Below, one piece after another: positions 16,327-24,424 of a DNA stretch of 64,000 bases (its first letter is position 1; each line of letters begins with the position of its first letter). The translations under genes and the position numbers were made by a program. Source of the stretch: Propionibacteriales bacterium (GTDB taxonomy: Bacteria; Actinomycetota; Actinomycetes; Propionibacteriales; Nocardioidaceae). The notes under the pieces were generated by a model. That model was not told the DNA's origin and made no database searches. It was given only the letters and a program-made list of their open reading frames with translations. Location of the stretch: positions 36,721 through 100,720 of the forward strand of contig JAPLCA010000018.1 of the NCBI GenBank assembly GCA_026392465.1, read 5' to 3'.

Positions 16327-17205
16327 TCAGACGACCGGCGGGTCGGGGGCGAGCGGCGCCTCGCGGTAGGGCGGGACCTCGCCCGCGGCGAGGGCGTCGA
16401 GCAGCTCGGTCGCGGCCGCGGTCGCCCGGTCGCGGACGGTGTCGGCGTCGCACCAGTGCACCCCGGCGATCTCCGTCGGCTGCAGCGCCATGCCGTCGAC
16501 GATCGACGCGTCGGCCACGCCCAGGTCGAAGACGAAGACGCACGCGTCGTCCCACCCGCGCCACGCCGGGAGCCAGTTCACGGTCAGAAGGCCGTGCAGG
16601 GTCAACGTGAGGCCGAGCTCCTCCTCCAGCTCGCGCACGAGCCCCTCCGACGGCGACTCGCCGACCTCCACGACACCTCCGGGCAGGTCCCACTCCTGCT
16701 TGTAGGTGAGCTGGCAGAGCAGCACCCTGCCCTCGCCGTCGCGCAGCACCCCCTGCGAGATGACCCGCTTCGTCGGCAGACCGGCGTTCAGCAGCGCGAT
16801 GAACCCGTCGCGGCTGTCGGCCGGGGGGTCGTCGCGCAGTCGTGCGAGCAGGGCGCGGTCGGGGGAGTCGCCGGCGCCCCGCGCGATCCCCTCGCGACGT
16901 AGACCGCTGATCGACGCCGCGCGGACGTCACCGGTGCGGTCCACCGGCACGCGCGCCTCGATCCTCTGCAGCGCGAGGTCGTCGAACGCGTGCGCGAGCA
17001 CGAGGCGCAGGGCGCGCACGGCCAGGCCGAGCGACTGCTCGCCGGTGCCGGTGTTCCAGCGCACGGACCCGGTGCCGCGTCCCTCGTCGAGCAGCGCAAT
17101 GGTGCCGCGGCGCTCACCGTCGACGACGACGGACCAGCCGCTGAGGCCGTCCGCGCCGCTCGTCGGCTCGAGGTGGAGGTCGTCGTCACGCAGGATGGCG
17201 GTCAC
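16327..17205 (-). CDS. GNAT-like domain fused to Nudix hydrolase
   Basis: 292 residues from GTG 17205-17203. Residues 1-110 resemble a RimJ/RimL-type acetyltransferase (LHLEPTSGADGLSGWSVVVD, then LRLVLAHAFDDLALQRIEAR, then SISGLRREGIARG). Residues 140-270 form a Nudix domain with an intact box (GGVVEVGESPSEGLVRELEE, then ELGL) and a LPGG lead-in. The substrate is unknown; a nucleotide or sugar-nucleotide diphosphate is expected. Fusion of a GNAT and a Nudix domain suggests coupled repair or clearance chemistry, but the GNAT half may be inactive. Leaderless promoter upstream. Confidence 0.85.
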   Translation of the reverse strand: MTAILRDDDLHLEPTSGADGLSGWSVVVDGERRGTIALLDEGRGTGSVRWNTGTGEQSLGLAVRALRLVLAHAFDDLALQRIEARVPVDRTGDVRAASISGLRREGIARGAGDSPDRALLARLRDDPPADSRDGFIALLNAGLPTKRVISQGVLRDGEGRVLLCQLTYKQEWDLPGGVVEVGESPSEGLVRELEEELGLTLTLHGLLTVNWLPAWRGWDDACVFVFDLGVADASIVDGMALQPTEIAGVHWCDADTVRDRATAAATELLDALAAGEVPPYREAPLAPDPPVV

Positions 17206-17211
17206 GTCGTC

Positions 17212-17217
17212 ACCGTA
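17212..17217 (-). promoter_or_regulatory. -10 hexamer of leaderless promoter for the GNAT-Nudix gene
   Basis: Minus-strand TACGGT lies six bases before the GTG; no ribosome site. Confidence 0.5.
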
Positions 17218-17269
17218 CGCGGCCGACCGACGGCACGCAGCGGGGTCCGGCGCGTGGACGCCGGTGCGT

Positions 17270-18958
17270 TCAGCGTCGCGCCGTCAGCACCCGCACGGGG
17301 TGCTCTGGGTCGAGCGTGAGCGTGTCGAGCGTGTGCCAGGTGCCGTCGAGCTCGTCCTGCAGGCGTTCTCCCGGGGCGCCGAGGGCGCCCGGCACGCCGA
17401 CGGACTTGGCGAAGGCGGGGAACAGGTCGACGACGACGAGCAGGGTGTCGTCGCCGTCGCCCCGGCTGAACGCGAGCACGCCCGCGTGGTGGACGCGGTG
17501 CAGCACGAGACCGCGTCGGCGGCGCAGCGCGGGGTGGGCGCGGCGCAGCTCGTTGAGGCGGCCGAGGAACGTGGCCACGTCGGGCTCCGGCTCCGAGCTC
17601 GGTCCGTCGATCGCCTCCAGCATGCTGCCGGTCTCCCACGCCGGACTGCCCAGCGCGGCGACCGCGGCCCACGCGCAGCGCGTGGCGGCGCCACCGTCGT
17701 CCAGGGTCGAGGCGCGCCCACCGCCGGGGGCGGCGACGAGGTGCGTCCGCGTGACCGACCCGCGTCCGACACCCGCGAGGACGTCCTCCACGTCGGCGAC
17801 GCCGAGGGCGTCGTGCAGCGCGGGCGTCGTCTGGTGGAACCCGACCAGCGCCAGGGCGTGCGCCTGCGCGGGGCTGGCCGAGCCCTCGGACAGGAGGAGG
17901 ACGTCGGGCGCCGCGACGGCCAGCTCGCGCAGCACCTGCTCCCACAGCCCGAGCGGCCACTGCTGCGCGTCCCGGACCACGAAGGCCCCGATGCCGCGAT
18001 CGGCCCACCCGACCAGCGTCTCCAGCGCCAGCCCGAGCACCCCGGCGGGCTCGGCGTCGGGATCGAGACGCCAGGTCTCCTCACCGGTCGGCACGAACCA
18101 CCCCGCGTGCCGCTCGAGCCACGGGTGGCCGGGAGCCACCGTCCAGGTGAGCTCCAGCGCCACCTCGAGCCCGACCTGGTGGGCGCGCTGCACGAGCGCG
18201 TCGAGGTCGGCGACGGTGCCGAGGCGAGGGTCGACGTCGAGGTGGTCACCGACGACGGGGGCGGCGTCCCACGGTCGGCCGCGCGTGGGGTGCAGCGGCG
18301 GGAGGCGGACGACGTCGAAGCCCAGGGCGGCGACGTGGTCCAGGCGCGCGGCGGCGTCGGAGAGCGTGTCGTCGGGGGTGGACGGGGCCAGGCGGTACCA
18401 GGCGCCGACGAGGGCGCGCTCGGGATCCACACGCAGAGGGAGCGGGTCCGTCGAGCCGACGTCGGCGCGGCCGAGGTGGTCGGGCAGGGATGCCACGTAG
18501 GCCAGGCCGACGGCGAGCCGCTCGTGGGCCGGCGTCGTGGTGTCGAGGAGGTCGTCGCCGACGTCGAGAGCTGCCGGATCCTCGCCTCCGAGCGCGAGGA
18601 CGAGCGCACTGCCCTGGGCGAGCACGGTCTCCGGGTCGGCCCCGTGGTCGATGTCGGTCACGACCCGTGCCGCCCAGGTGCGCAGGGGCTCCTGCCAGCT
18701 CTCCACGTGGTAGGTCCACGCGCCCACCTCGTCGGCCGACACGGTGGCCGACCAGACGTGGTCGCCGAGGTGCTGCATCGGCACGGGGTCACGGCGTTCG
18801 CCGTCGGGGCCGGTCAGCACGACCGCGGCGCCGACCTCCACCGTGTCGGGCAGGACGAGTGCCTCGACGGTCAACGGTTCGCCGGGGACCACCTTGGCCG
18901 GGAAGCGCCCACGGTCGAGGCACGGACGGACTTCCAGCACCGGGACCCGAGCGACCAT
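17270..18958 (-). CDS. GlgE-like maltosyltransferase homologue lacking catalytic residues
   Basis: 562 residues, about 100 fewer than typical GlgE (alpha-1,4-glucan:maltose-1-phosphate maltosyltransferase). The N-terminal beta domain (about 5-105) and the GH13 barrel start (FDVVRLPPLHPTRGR, then DPRLGTVADLDALVQRAHQ, APGHPWLERHAGWF) match GlgE. The glycine/asparagine loop between HP and HPQLGT is deleted. Where GlgE has the nucleophile Asp in RVDNPHTKP, this protein has VVRDAQQWP (327-335), putting Arg329 at that position. The acid/base Glu is kept (LLLSEGSASP, Glu358) but the third Asp motif is not found. Probably a non-catalytic or altered paralogue. Leaderless promoter. It is divergent from the enoyl-CoA hydratase gene. 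Confidence 0.75.
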   Translation of the reverse strand: MVARVPVLEVRPCLDRGRFPAKVVPGEPLTVEALVLPDTVEVGAAVVLTGPDGERRDPVPMQHLGDHVWSATVSADEVGAWTYHVESWQEPLRTWAARVVTDIDHGADPETVLAQGSALVLALGGEDPAALDVGDDLLDTTTPAHERLAVGLAYVASLPDHLGRADVGSTDPLPLRVDPERALVGAWYRLAPSTPDDTLSDAAARLDHVAALGFDVVRLPPLHPTRGRPWDAAPVVGDHLDVDPRLGTVADLDALVQRAHQVGLEVALELTWTVAPGHPWLERHAGWFVPTGEETWRLDPDAEPAGVLGLALETLVGWADRGIGAFVVRDAQQWPLGLWEQVLRELAVAAPDVLLLSEGSASPAQAHALALVGFHQTTPALHDALGVADVEDVLAGVGRGSVTRTHLVAAPGGGRASTLDDGGAATRCAWAAVAALGSPAWETGSMLEAIDGPSSEPEPDVATFLGRLNELRRAHPALRRRRGLVLHRVHHAGVLAFSRGDGDDTLLVVVDLFPAFAKSVGVPGALGAPGERLQDELDGTWHTLDTLTLDPEHPVRVLTARR

Positions 18959-18964
18959 GGGGAC

Positions 18965-18970
18965 ACGCTA
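18965..18970 (-). promoter_or_regulatory. -10 hexamer of leaderless promoter for the GlgE-like gene
   Basis: Minus-strand TAGCGT lies six bases before the ATG at 18958, with no Shine-Dalgarno. Confidence 0.5.
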
Positions 18971-19092
18971 GTGGCTCGGGACCGGTCCGCACCCTGTTCA
19001 CCCGCGCGTCGGACCAGGTGGCGCTCCTCCTATGCTCGCGGCCACGGCCCTGTGGTCGGTGTCACGACGCCGGCCCGACGGAAGGAACCAGC

Positions 19093-19872
19093 GTGACGCA
19101 GCTCGTCCAGCTCGAGGTGACCGACGGGGTCGCCCTCGTCCAGCTCATCCGCCCGCCCATGAACGCGCTCGACGCGCAGGTCCAGCGCGAGCTGGTCGAG
19201 GTGGCGCGGGAGGTGGACATGCGCGACGACGTCGCGGCGGTCGTGCTGCACGGCGGTCCGAAGGTGTTCGCCGCGGGCGCCGACGTCAAGGAGATGGCCG
19301 CGATGTCGTACCAGGAGATGGCGCGGCACGGCCACCTGCTGCAGGAGTTCACGCGCGCGGTCGCGGCCATCGGCAAGCCGACGGTCTCCGTGGTGACCGG
19401 CTTCGCCCTCGGCGGGGGCTGCGAGCTCGCCCTGTCCACCGACCTGCGGTTCGCGGCGGAGAACGCCAAGCTCGGACAGCCGGAGATCCTCCTCGGCATC
19501 ATCCCCGGCGCCGGTGGCACCCAGCGGCTCGCGCGGCTCGTGGGTCCCTCGGTCGCGAAGGACCTCATCTTCACGGGGCGCTTCGTCGGCGCGCAGGAGG
19601 CGCTGCGGATCGGTCTCGTCGACCGCGTGCTGCCCGCCGACGAGGTGCTCGACGCGGCCGTCGCCTGGGCGCGCGGCTTCGTCGGGGGACCTGCGCTCGC
19701 GCTGCGGGCCGCGAAGAGTGCGGTCGACCGCGGGCTGGAGACGGATCTGCAGACGGGCCTGGAGATCGAGCGGATCGAGTTCACGGGCCTGTTCGCAACG
19801 GACGACCGTCGTGCCGGCATGGACTCCTTCGTCGAGAACGGCCCCGGCAAGGCCACGTTCAGCGGGTCCTGA
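19093..19872 (+). CDS. Enoyl-CoA hydratase / crotonase
   Basis: 259 residues from GTG 19093 with GAAGGA upstream. Crotonase fold: oxyanion loop FAAGADVKEM at 59-68, GFALGGGCELALSTD near 103-117 with Glu111, and GQPEILLGIIPGAGGTQRL with the second catalytic Glu131. Both glutamates needed for syn-hydration are present. Hydrates 2-enoyl-CoA to 3-hydroxyacyl-CoA. Complete and family-sized; with the dehydrogenase, thiolase and ccr it could interconvert acetoacetyl-CoA and crotonyl-CoA. Confidence 0.93.
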   Translation: MTQLVQLEVTDGVALVQLIRPPMNALDAQVQRELVEVAREVDMRDDVAAVVLHGGPKVFAAGADVKEMAAMSYQEMARHGHLLQEFTRAVAAIGKPTVSVVTGFALGGGCELALSTDLRFAAENAKLGQPEILLGIIPGAGGTQRLARLVGPSVAKDLIFTGRFVGAQEALRIGLVDRVLPADEVLDAAVAWARGFVGGPALALRAAKSAVDRGLETDLQTGLEIERIEFTGLFATDDRRAGMDSFVENGPGKATFSGS

Positions 19873-20015
19873 CCGGTGTCCTACCGACGTGGGAGAGGCG
19901 CCACTACGGGTTCTGGGTCTCACGCCTCGACATCGCCACGGAACACCTGTGGCACCAGGGACGCATGGGGCATACTGTGCTGCGACGTGCCGCCGTGCTC
20001 GCGAGAAGGGTAGTC

Positions 20016-22859
20016 ATGACCGACTCAGGTTCGAACCAGCCGCAGGAGCGTCGACGCGCCGATCCGTTGAAGGTGGCTGCCGACATGCTGGAGCAGTCTG
20101 GCGGTGAGAGCGAGGCTGCCGCGGACGACGCGCGCCGCGGTGCGCCCGACGACCGACGGGCCAAGCGAGCGGCCCAGCGTGCCGCGCGCCAGATGGCGGC
20201 CGAGAAGCGACGTGCCGAGCGCAACGCCGCCCGCGCCTTCAACGCCTCACGCCGCGGGCGTCGCGAGGGTGACGAGCCGGAGCCCGCGCTCAAGGCGGCC
20301 GAGGAGGCCATCGAGGCGCAGGAGCGTGCCGCCGCGCAGGCGAGCGAGCCCGAGCCGCAGCCGGTCGCGCCGCAGGAGCGGCCCGCGCCCGAGGCGGCCA
20401 CGTCCGAGCCGACCGCCCCCGCTGCGGATCCCTCGGCCACCGCCGAGCAGCCGGCGGTCGAGACGACGCCGTCGCCCGACGCGCCCTCGACCGACGACGA
20501 GCACATCGACGCCGCGTTGTCCGAGACGACGCAGACGCTCCCCGCGGTCGAGGACTCCGACGACGAGCCGTCCCAGACCAGCGCCGACACGTCCTCCTCG
20601 GGTACGCGACGGTGGGCGCCCCCGACGGCCGCCTCCCTCGCCGAGCCCGAGTCCGACGCCGCGTCGGACGCTGATGCAGCCGCTGCGGAGCAGGCCGAGG
20701 TCGAGCGTGCGGCCGCGGAGCAGGCCGCTGCGGAGCAGGCCGAGGCTGAGCGTGTGGCCGCGGAGCAGGCCGAGGTCGAGCGTGCGGCTGCGGAGCAGGC
20801 CGAGGTCGAGCGTGCGGCTGCGGAGCAGGCGGAGGCTGAGCGTGCCGCTGCCGAGCAGGCGGAGGCTGAGCGTGCAGCCGCTGAGCAGGCGGAGGCTGAG
20901 CGTGCGGCTGCGGAGCAGGCGGAGGCTGAGCGTGCGGCTGCCGAGCAGGCGGAGGCCGAGCGTGCCGCTGCCGAGCAGGCGGAGGCTGAGCGTGCAGCCG
21001 CTGAGCAGGCGGAGGCTGAGCGTGCGGCCGCGGCGGAGGCGGAGCGTGCGGAGGCCGAGCAGGCCGACGCCGAGCCGAGCCCGGCCCAGGACGAGCCGTC
21101 CGAGCAGGAGCCGACGCCGACCGCCACGGTCCCGTCGGACGACGAGGCCGGCCAGGCCGAGGAGACCACCGTGACGTCCGAGCAGCCCGCGCAGGACGAT
21201 CAGGCCGCACCGGCCCCCAGCACGTTCGCCGAGAAGCTCGCCGCGGCCAGCGCCGCCGCGCAGCAGCGCGTCAGCGCCGCCCGCGCCGAGGCCGCCCGTC
21301 TCATGGAGGAGGCCGCACGCGAGCGCGCCGAGGTCGCCGCCCGCATCCGCGCCGACGAGGCCGAGCAGCGGGAGGTGCTGCAGGGTCGCCTGCGAGCCGC
21401 CGAGCAGGCTGCGGAGGAGCGGGTGCGCGCCGCGCGTGCCGAGGCCGAGCGGGTCACGGTCGAGATCGAGCGCGAGCGGCAGGCCGCCGCCGCCAAGATC
21501 GAGCAGCTCCAGCAGGAGGCTGACGCTCGTGTCGAGGCAGCCCGTGCGGAGGCCGAGCGTGCCGCCCAGGAGCGTCTCGACGAGGCCAAGGCGGAGGCCG
21601 AGCGCCGTATCGCCGAGGCCGAGGAGGAGGCAGCACGGACCGCTGCGGAGCGTCTGGCCCAGGGCGAGCGCGACGCCGAGGACGCGGCGCAGCGGCGTCT
21701 CGCCGCTGCCGAGCAGGACGCGGAGCGCCGGATCAGCGAGGCGCGTGCCGAGGCCCAGAAGCTCGCCGAGGCCGCGCGCCAGGACCGCGAGGCAGCCCTG
21801 CAGCAGCTCGAGAAGGAGCGCGCCGAGGCGGAGGCCAAGCTGGAGCAGGTGCGCCTCGAGGCCGAGAAGGTCGTCGCCGACGCCGAGCGGACGTCCGCCG
21901 AGCACGTCGCGGTCGCCAAGGCCGAGGCCGAGAAGTACGCCCAGGAGGTCGCGGCGGAGCGGGTCGCGATCGCCGTGCGGCTCTCCGACGCGGAGCGCTC
22001 CGCCGACGAGCAGCTCGCCGCCGCCAAGGCGGAGGCGGAGCGGCTGGCCTCGGAGGCCGCCGAGCGCCACGAGCAGGCCGCGGCCGAGCTGGCGCGCGAG
22101 CGTGACGAGGCGCGGGCGCACGTCGAGCGGGTCACCGCGGAGGCGGCCGAGCTGGCGCGGCAGGCCGAGGACGAGCGCAACCAGGCCTCGGCGAAGCTGG
22201 CCGAGGCCGAGCGGGTCGCCGAGGAGCGGGTGCGGACGGCGCAGGCCGAGGCCGAGCGCGTGGCGGCCGAGGCTGCCGACGCGGCCCGGGCCGCAGCCGC
22301 GGCACGCGAGGAGGCCGCCCGTCGTCAGGCCGAGGAGGCCGAGCAGGCCCGGGTCGACGCAGAGCGGAAGCTGGCCGAGGCCGAGCAGCAGGCCGCGGCC
22401 CGCCTCGCCCAGGCCGAGACCGAGGCGCGAGCCGTGGGCGAACGGGCCGAGCAGGACGCCCAGCGCCGTATCGAGGAGGCGCGCGCCGAGGCCGACCGGG
22501 TCGTGCAGCGCGCCAAGCTGGACGCGCAGGAGCGGCTCACGCAGGCCGTCGCCGCGGCACGATCCGCAGCCGAGGAGAAGCTGGCCGAGGCCGAGGCCAC
22601 CGCGATGCAGTGGGTGGCGGCCGCCGAGGCGGAGGCCGAGCGCGTCGCCCAGGCGCACATCGTCGCGGCGAACCAGTCGGCCAAGCAGGTGCCGAGCTTC
22701 GCGGAGCTCGAGCCACCAGCGGTGGGGGAGTTCGTCGAGGAGAGGCCGACGGCCGACGAGTCGTCGAGCCAGGCCGGTCCCGACGCCTCGGCGGGGGTGA
22801 GCGACGGACCCGGGGCAGCCGTCCCCCCGACCAAAAAAAGGGTCATCCGGCGATCCTGA
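20016..22859 (+). CDS. Giant Ala/Glu-rich coiled-coil protein with tandem repeats
   Basis: 947 residues from ATG 20016. Residues about 1-75 are basic; 80-220 are an acidic, Pro/Thr-rich disordered region. From about 225 to 350 there are more than ten near-identical decapeptides (AEQAEAERAA), then roughly 500 residues of uninterrupted Ala/Glu/Arg heptads (AEAERVAAEAADAARAAAAA-like). There is no membrane segment in this frame. The end is unusual: at the codons AAA AAA AGG the frame leaves GC-rich codon use and stops nine codons later, whereas another frame stays gene-like into the downstream ORF. It may therefore be the front of a longer, membrane-anchored cytoskeletal or scaffold protein. Function unknown. 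Confidence 0.8.
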   Translation: MTDSGSNQPQERRRADPLKVAADMLEQSGGESEAAADDARRGAPDDRRAKRAAQRAARQMAAEKRRAERNAARAFNASRRGRREGDEPEPALKAAEEAIEAQERAAAQASEPEPQPVAPQERPAPEAATSEPTAPAADPSATAEQPAVETTPSPDAPSTDDEHIDAALSETTQTLPAVEDSDDEPSQTSADTSSSGTRRWAPPTAASLAEPESDAASDADAAAAEQAEVERAAAEQAAAEQAEAERVAAEQAEVERAAAEQAEVERAAAEQAEAERAAAEQAEAERAAAEQAEAERAAAEQAEAERAAAEQAEAERAAAEQAEAERAAAEQAEAERAAAAEAERAEAEQADAEPSPAQDEPSEQEPTPTATVPSDDEAGQAEETTVTSEQPAQDDQAAPAPSTFAEKLAAASAAAQQRVSAARAEAARLMEEAARERAEVAARIRADEAEQREVLQGRLRAAEQAAEERVRAARAEAERVTVEIERERQAAAAKIEQLQQEADARVEAARAEAERAAQERLDEAKAEAERRIAEAEEEAARTAAERLAQGERDAEDAAQRRLAAAEQDAERRISEARAEAQKLAEAARQDREAALQQLEKERAEAEAKLEQVRLEAEKVVADAERTSAEHVAVAKAEAEKYAQEVAAERVAIAVRLSDAERSADEQLAAAKAEAERLASEAAERHEQAAAELARERDEARAHVERVTAEAAELARQAEDERNQASAKLAEAERVAEERVRTAQAEAERVAAEAADAARAAAAAREEAARRQAEEAEQARVDAERKLAEAEQQAAARLAQAETEARAVGERAEQDAQRRIEEARAEADRVVQRAKLDAQERLTQAVAAARSAAEEKLAEAEATAMQWVAAAEAEAERVAQAHIVAANQSAKQVPSFAELEPPAVGEFVEERPTADESSSQAGPDASAGVSDGPGAAVPPTKKRVIRRS
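20690..21060 (+). repeat. 30-bp coding tandem repeats
   Basis: The unit encodes AEQAEAERAA and recurs about twelve times with few changes (GAGCAGGCGGAGGCTGAGCG core). A higher-order period of 120 bp is visible: 20823-20908 is repeated almost exactly at 20943-21028, which implies a recent four-unit duplication. It lies within the giant coiled-coil gene and is not a CRISPR array. Confidence 0.9.
22833..22839 (+). other. A7 run: candidate frameshift or slippage site
   Basis: Seven adenines in a GC-rich gene, read as ACC AAA AAA AGG. Skipping one A gives AAA AAA GGG and opens a frame that runs without stop into the coding sequence now starting at 23011. The bases 22860-23010 have strongly G/C-biased third positions in that frame. 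Options are programmed +1 shifting, transcriptional slippage, a real mutation, or a homopolymer sequencing error. Confidence 0.55.
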
Positions 22860-23010
22860 GTACCTGACGGCCGGCGCCATCGTCGCCGGCCTCGACGCGC
22901 CGTCCGCGCAGGCGGACGACGAGCACGACGCGACGTCCGACGTACCAGCGACGTCGGGCGCCGCCGCACCGGCGGACACGCCCGGCGCCAGCCGCGCGTA
23001 CGAGGACCTC

Positions 23011-24231
23011 GTGCCCGGCTCGCTCGCCTGGATCGCGGCGACCCACGGCGGCCCCCGTCCGGACCCCCTGGCGCGGGCCGAGGCTGCGCTCGACACCCCC
23101 GAGCGCCGACCCGAGGCCGAGCCCGCGCCCGGGTCGCGCGGAGCCAAGGCGGCCCGTCGCGACGCGGCGAGGCGCGAGCGTGCACAGCGGCGTGCCGAGG
23201 CGAAGGCGGAGAAGCAGCGTGCCCGCGAGGAGCGTGCGCGCGCCCGCCAGGAGGCTGCCGCCGAGCGGGAGCGCGAGCGCGTGTGGGCCGAGGAGGTCAA
23301 GCAGCTCGAGGCCGAGCAGTCGGCGGCCGACGCCGAGGAGCGCGAGCAGGAGCGCGCCGAGACCAGACGGCTCGCCGAGGAGGAGGCCCAGGCGAAGGCG
23401 CGGCGTCGCGCGGAGAGCAAGGCAGCGGCGAGGGCGGCACTGGCCACCCCGCCCGGCAGCCACCGTGCCGAGCCCTCCGCCGAGGAGCCGGCCGAGGACG
23501 CCGACACCTCCGGTCCCGTGACGCGCACCGCGGCCACGGCACCCGCGCCGTCGGAGGAGGACACCGCGCTGCTGGAGGCGGTCGGAGCCGCCGACGTCCC
23601 GGAGGCTCGGACGCCCGCGGGGGAGCCGGCCGACGCGGTCGAGACCCAGGTGGTGCCTGCGGTCGCCGCAGCACCTGACGCCCCGGAGTCGTCCGCGACG
23701 GACCACCGTGCGGAGGCCCTCGGCCCGGTCACGGACGCCACCACAGACACCGCCACGGACGGCGTGCCCGTCGACGCGGCACCGACCGACGGATCGTCCC
23801 GAGGGCGCCGCGCGGACCGGGTCGAGCGTCGCCGGGCGAAGGTGGCCGCCGCCGCCGTCGCGCGCCGCGACGACGCTGCCGCGGACGACGTCCCGGAGCC
23901 GCCGTCGGTCCCGCAGGAGGGTCCGTCCGCGGTCCGCCGGGGGATCGGTCTGGTCGGCGTCGTGCTGGGCGTCCTCGGGCTGGTCGCATCGGTCACGCTC
24001 GCGCTCGCGGCCCTGCTCGTGGCGTTCGGCTTCGACCCGTCCACCGGTGTGCTCCAGTCGGTCGCGACGGTCGCCGACCCGCTCACGCAACCCCTGCGCG
24101 GACTGGTCTCCTTCAGTGGCGAGAACGCCGCCGCCAAGGAGTCGTTCGTGGCGTACGGCGGGGGATCGGTGGTCTACCTGGCCATCGGCGTCCTCGCCCC
24201 GTCGCTGCTGCACCGGCCCGCCCGGTCCTGA
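23011..24231 (+). CDS. Coiled-coil protein with C-terminal membrane segments
   Basis: 406 residues if translation starts at GTG 23011, but the same frame stays open and gene-like back to about 22840, so this is probably the rear part of the preceding protein. Residues about 45-145 are a basic coiled coil (AKAARRDAARRERAQRRAEA and similar). Residues 150-310 are Ala/Pro/Asp-rich and disordered. A long hydrophobic helix lies at about 318-348 (GLVGVVLGVLGLVASVTLAL) and a second near the end (SVVYLAIGVLAPSLL). It may anchor the long upstream coil to the membrane. The start has only a weak GAGG five bases upstream. Function unknown. Confidence 0.65.
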   Translation: MPGSLAWIAATHGGPRPDPLARAEAALDTPERRPEAEPAPGSRGAKAARRDAARRERAQRRAEAKAEKQRAREERARARQEAAAERERERVWAEEVKQLEAEQSAADAEEREQERAETRRLAEEEAQAKARRRAESKAAARAALATPPGSHRAEPSAEEPAEDADTSGPVTRTAATAPAPSEEDTALLEAVGAADVPEARTPAGEPADAVETQVVPAVAAAPDAPESSATDHRAEALGPVTDATTDTATDGVPVDAAPTDGSSRGRRADRVERRRAKVAAAAVARRDDAAADDVPEPPSVPQEGPSAVRRGIGLVGVVLGVLGLVASVTLALAALLVAFGFDPSTGVLQSVATVADPLTQPLRGLVSFSGENAAAKESFVAYGGGSVVYLAIGVLAPSLLHRPARS

Positions 24232-24424
24232 CCGCGACGCCTGCGACGGCAGGTGCGCGGGAGGTGTGACCTATACCATGGGTGACGCGCCTGGCCCCGG
24301 TATGTAACTCGCCGGTAACCTTTGGTGCAAGGCTGCCCTCACCTCGTGGAGCACCACGTGGGAAGGTGGACGTCCCCGACAGCGCGGCGTAGAACGCCGC
24401 GTCCCCGACCACAGGAGGGTCCTC
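24232..24424 (+). promoter_or_regulatory. Intergenic region carrying the etfBA promoter
   Basis: No gene here. A TATACC sequence near 24273 and a CGTGG/CCACG inverted repeat (24345-24349 and 24354-24358) are possible promoter and operator parts. AGGAGG at about 24413 is the ribosome site for etfB. I cannot identify the regulator. Confidence 0.35.

Noticed and set aside
20028..20037. GGTTCGAACC resembling a tRNA T-arm or half LexA site
   Set aside because: It is within the coding start of the giant coiled-coil protein, no cloverleaf or acceptor stem surrounds it, and the LexA spacing is wrong.
20690..21060. CRISPR-like or VNTR non-coding array
   Set aside because: Repeats keep a 30-base period in frame and encode an unbroken protein.
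20247..24137. Very long open frame on the minus strand opposite the coiled-coil genes
   Set aside because: A GC-rich antisense shadow: its Leu/Gly/Arg repetition mirrors the GAG/GCG codons of the real frame, and it has no ribosome site.
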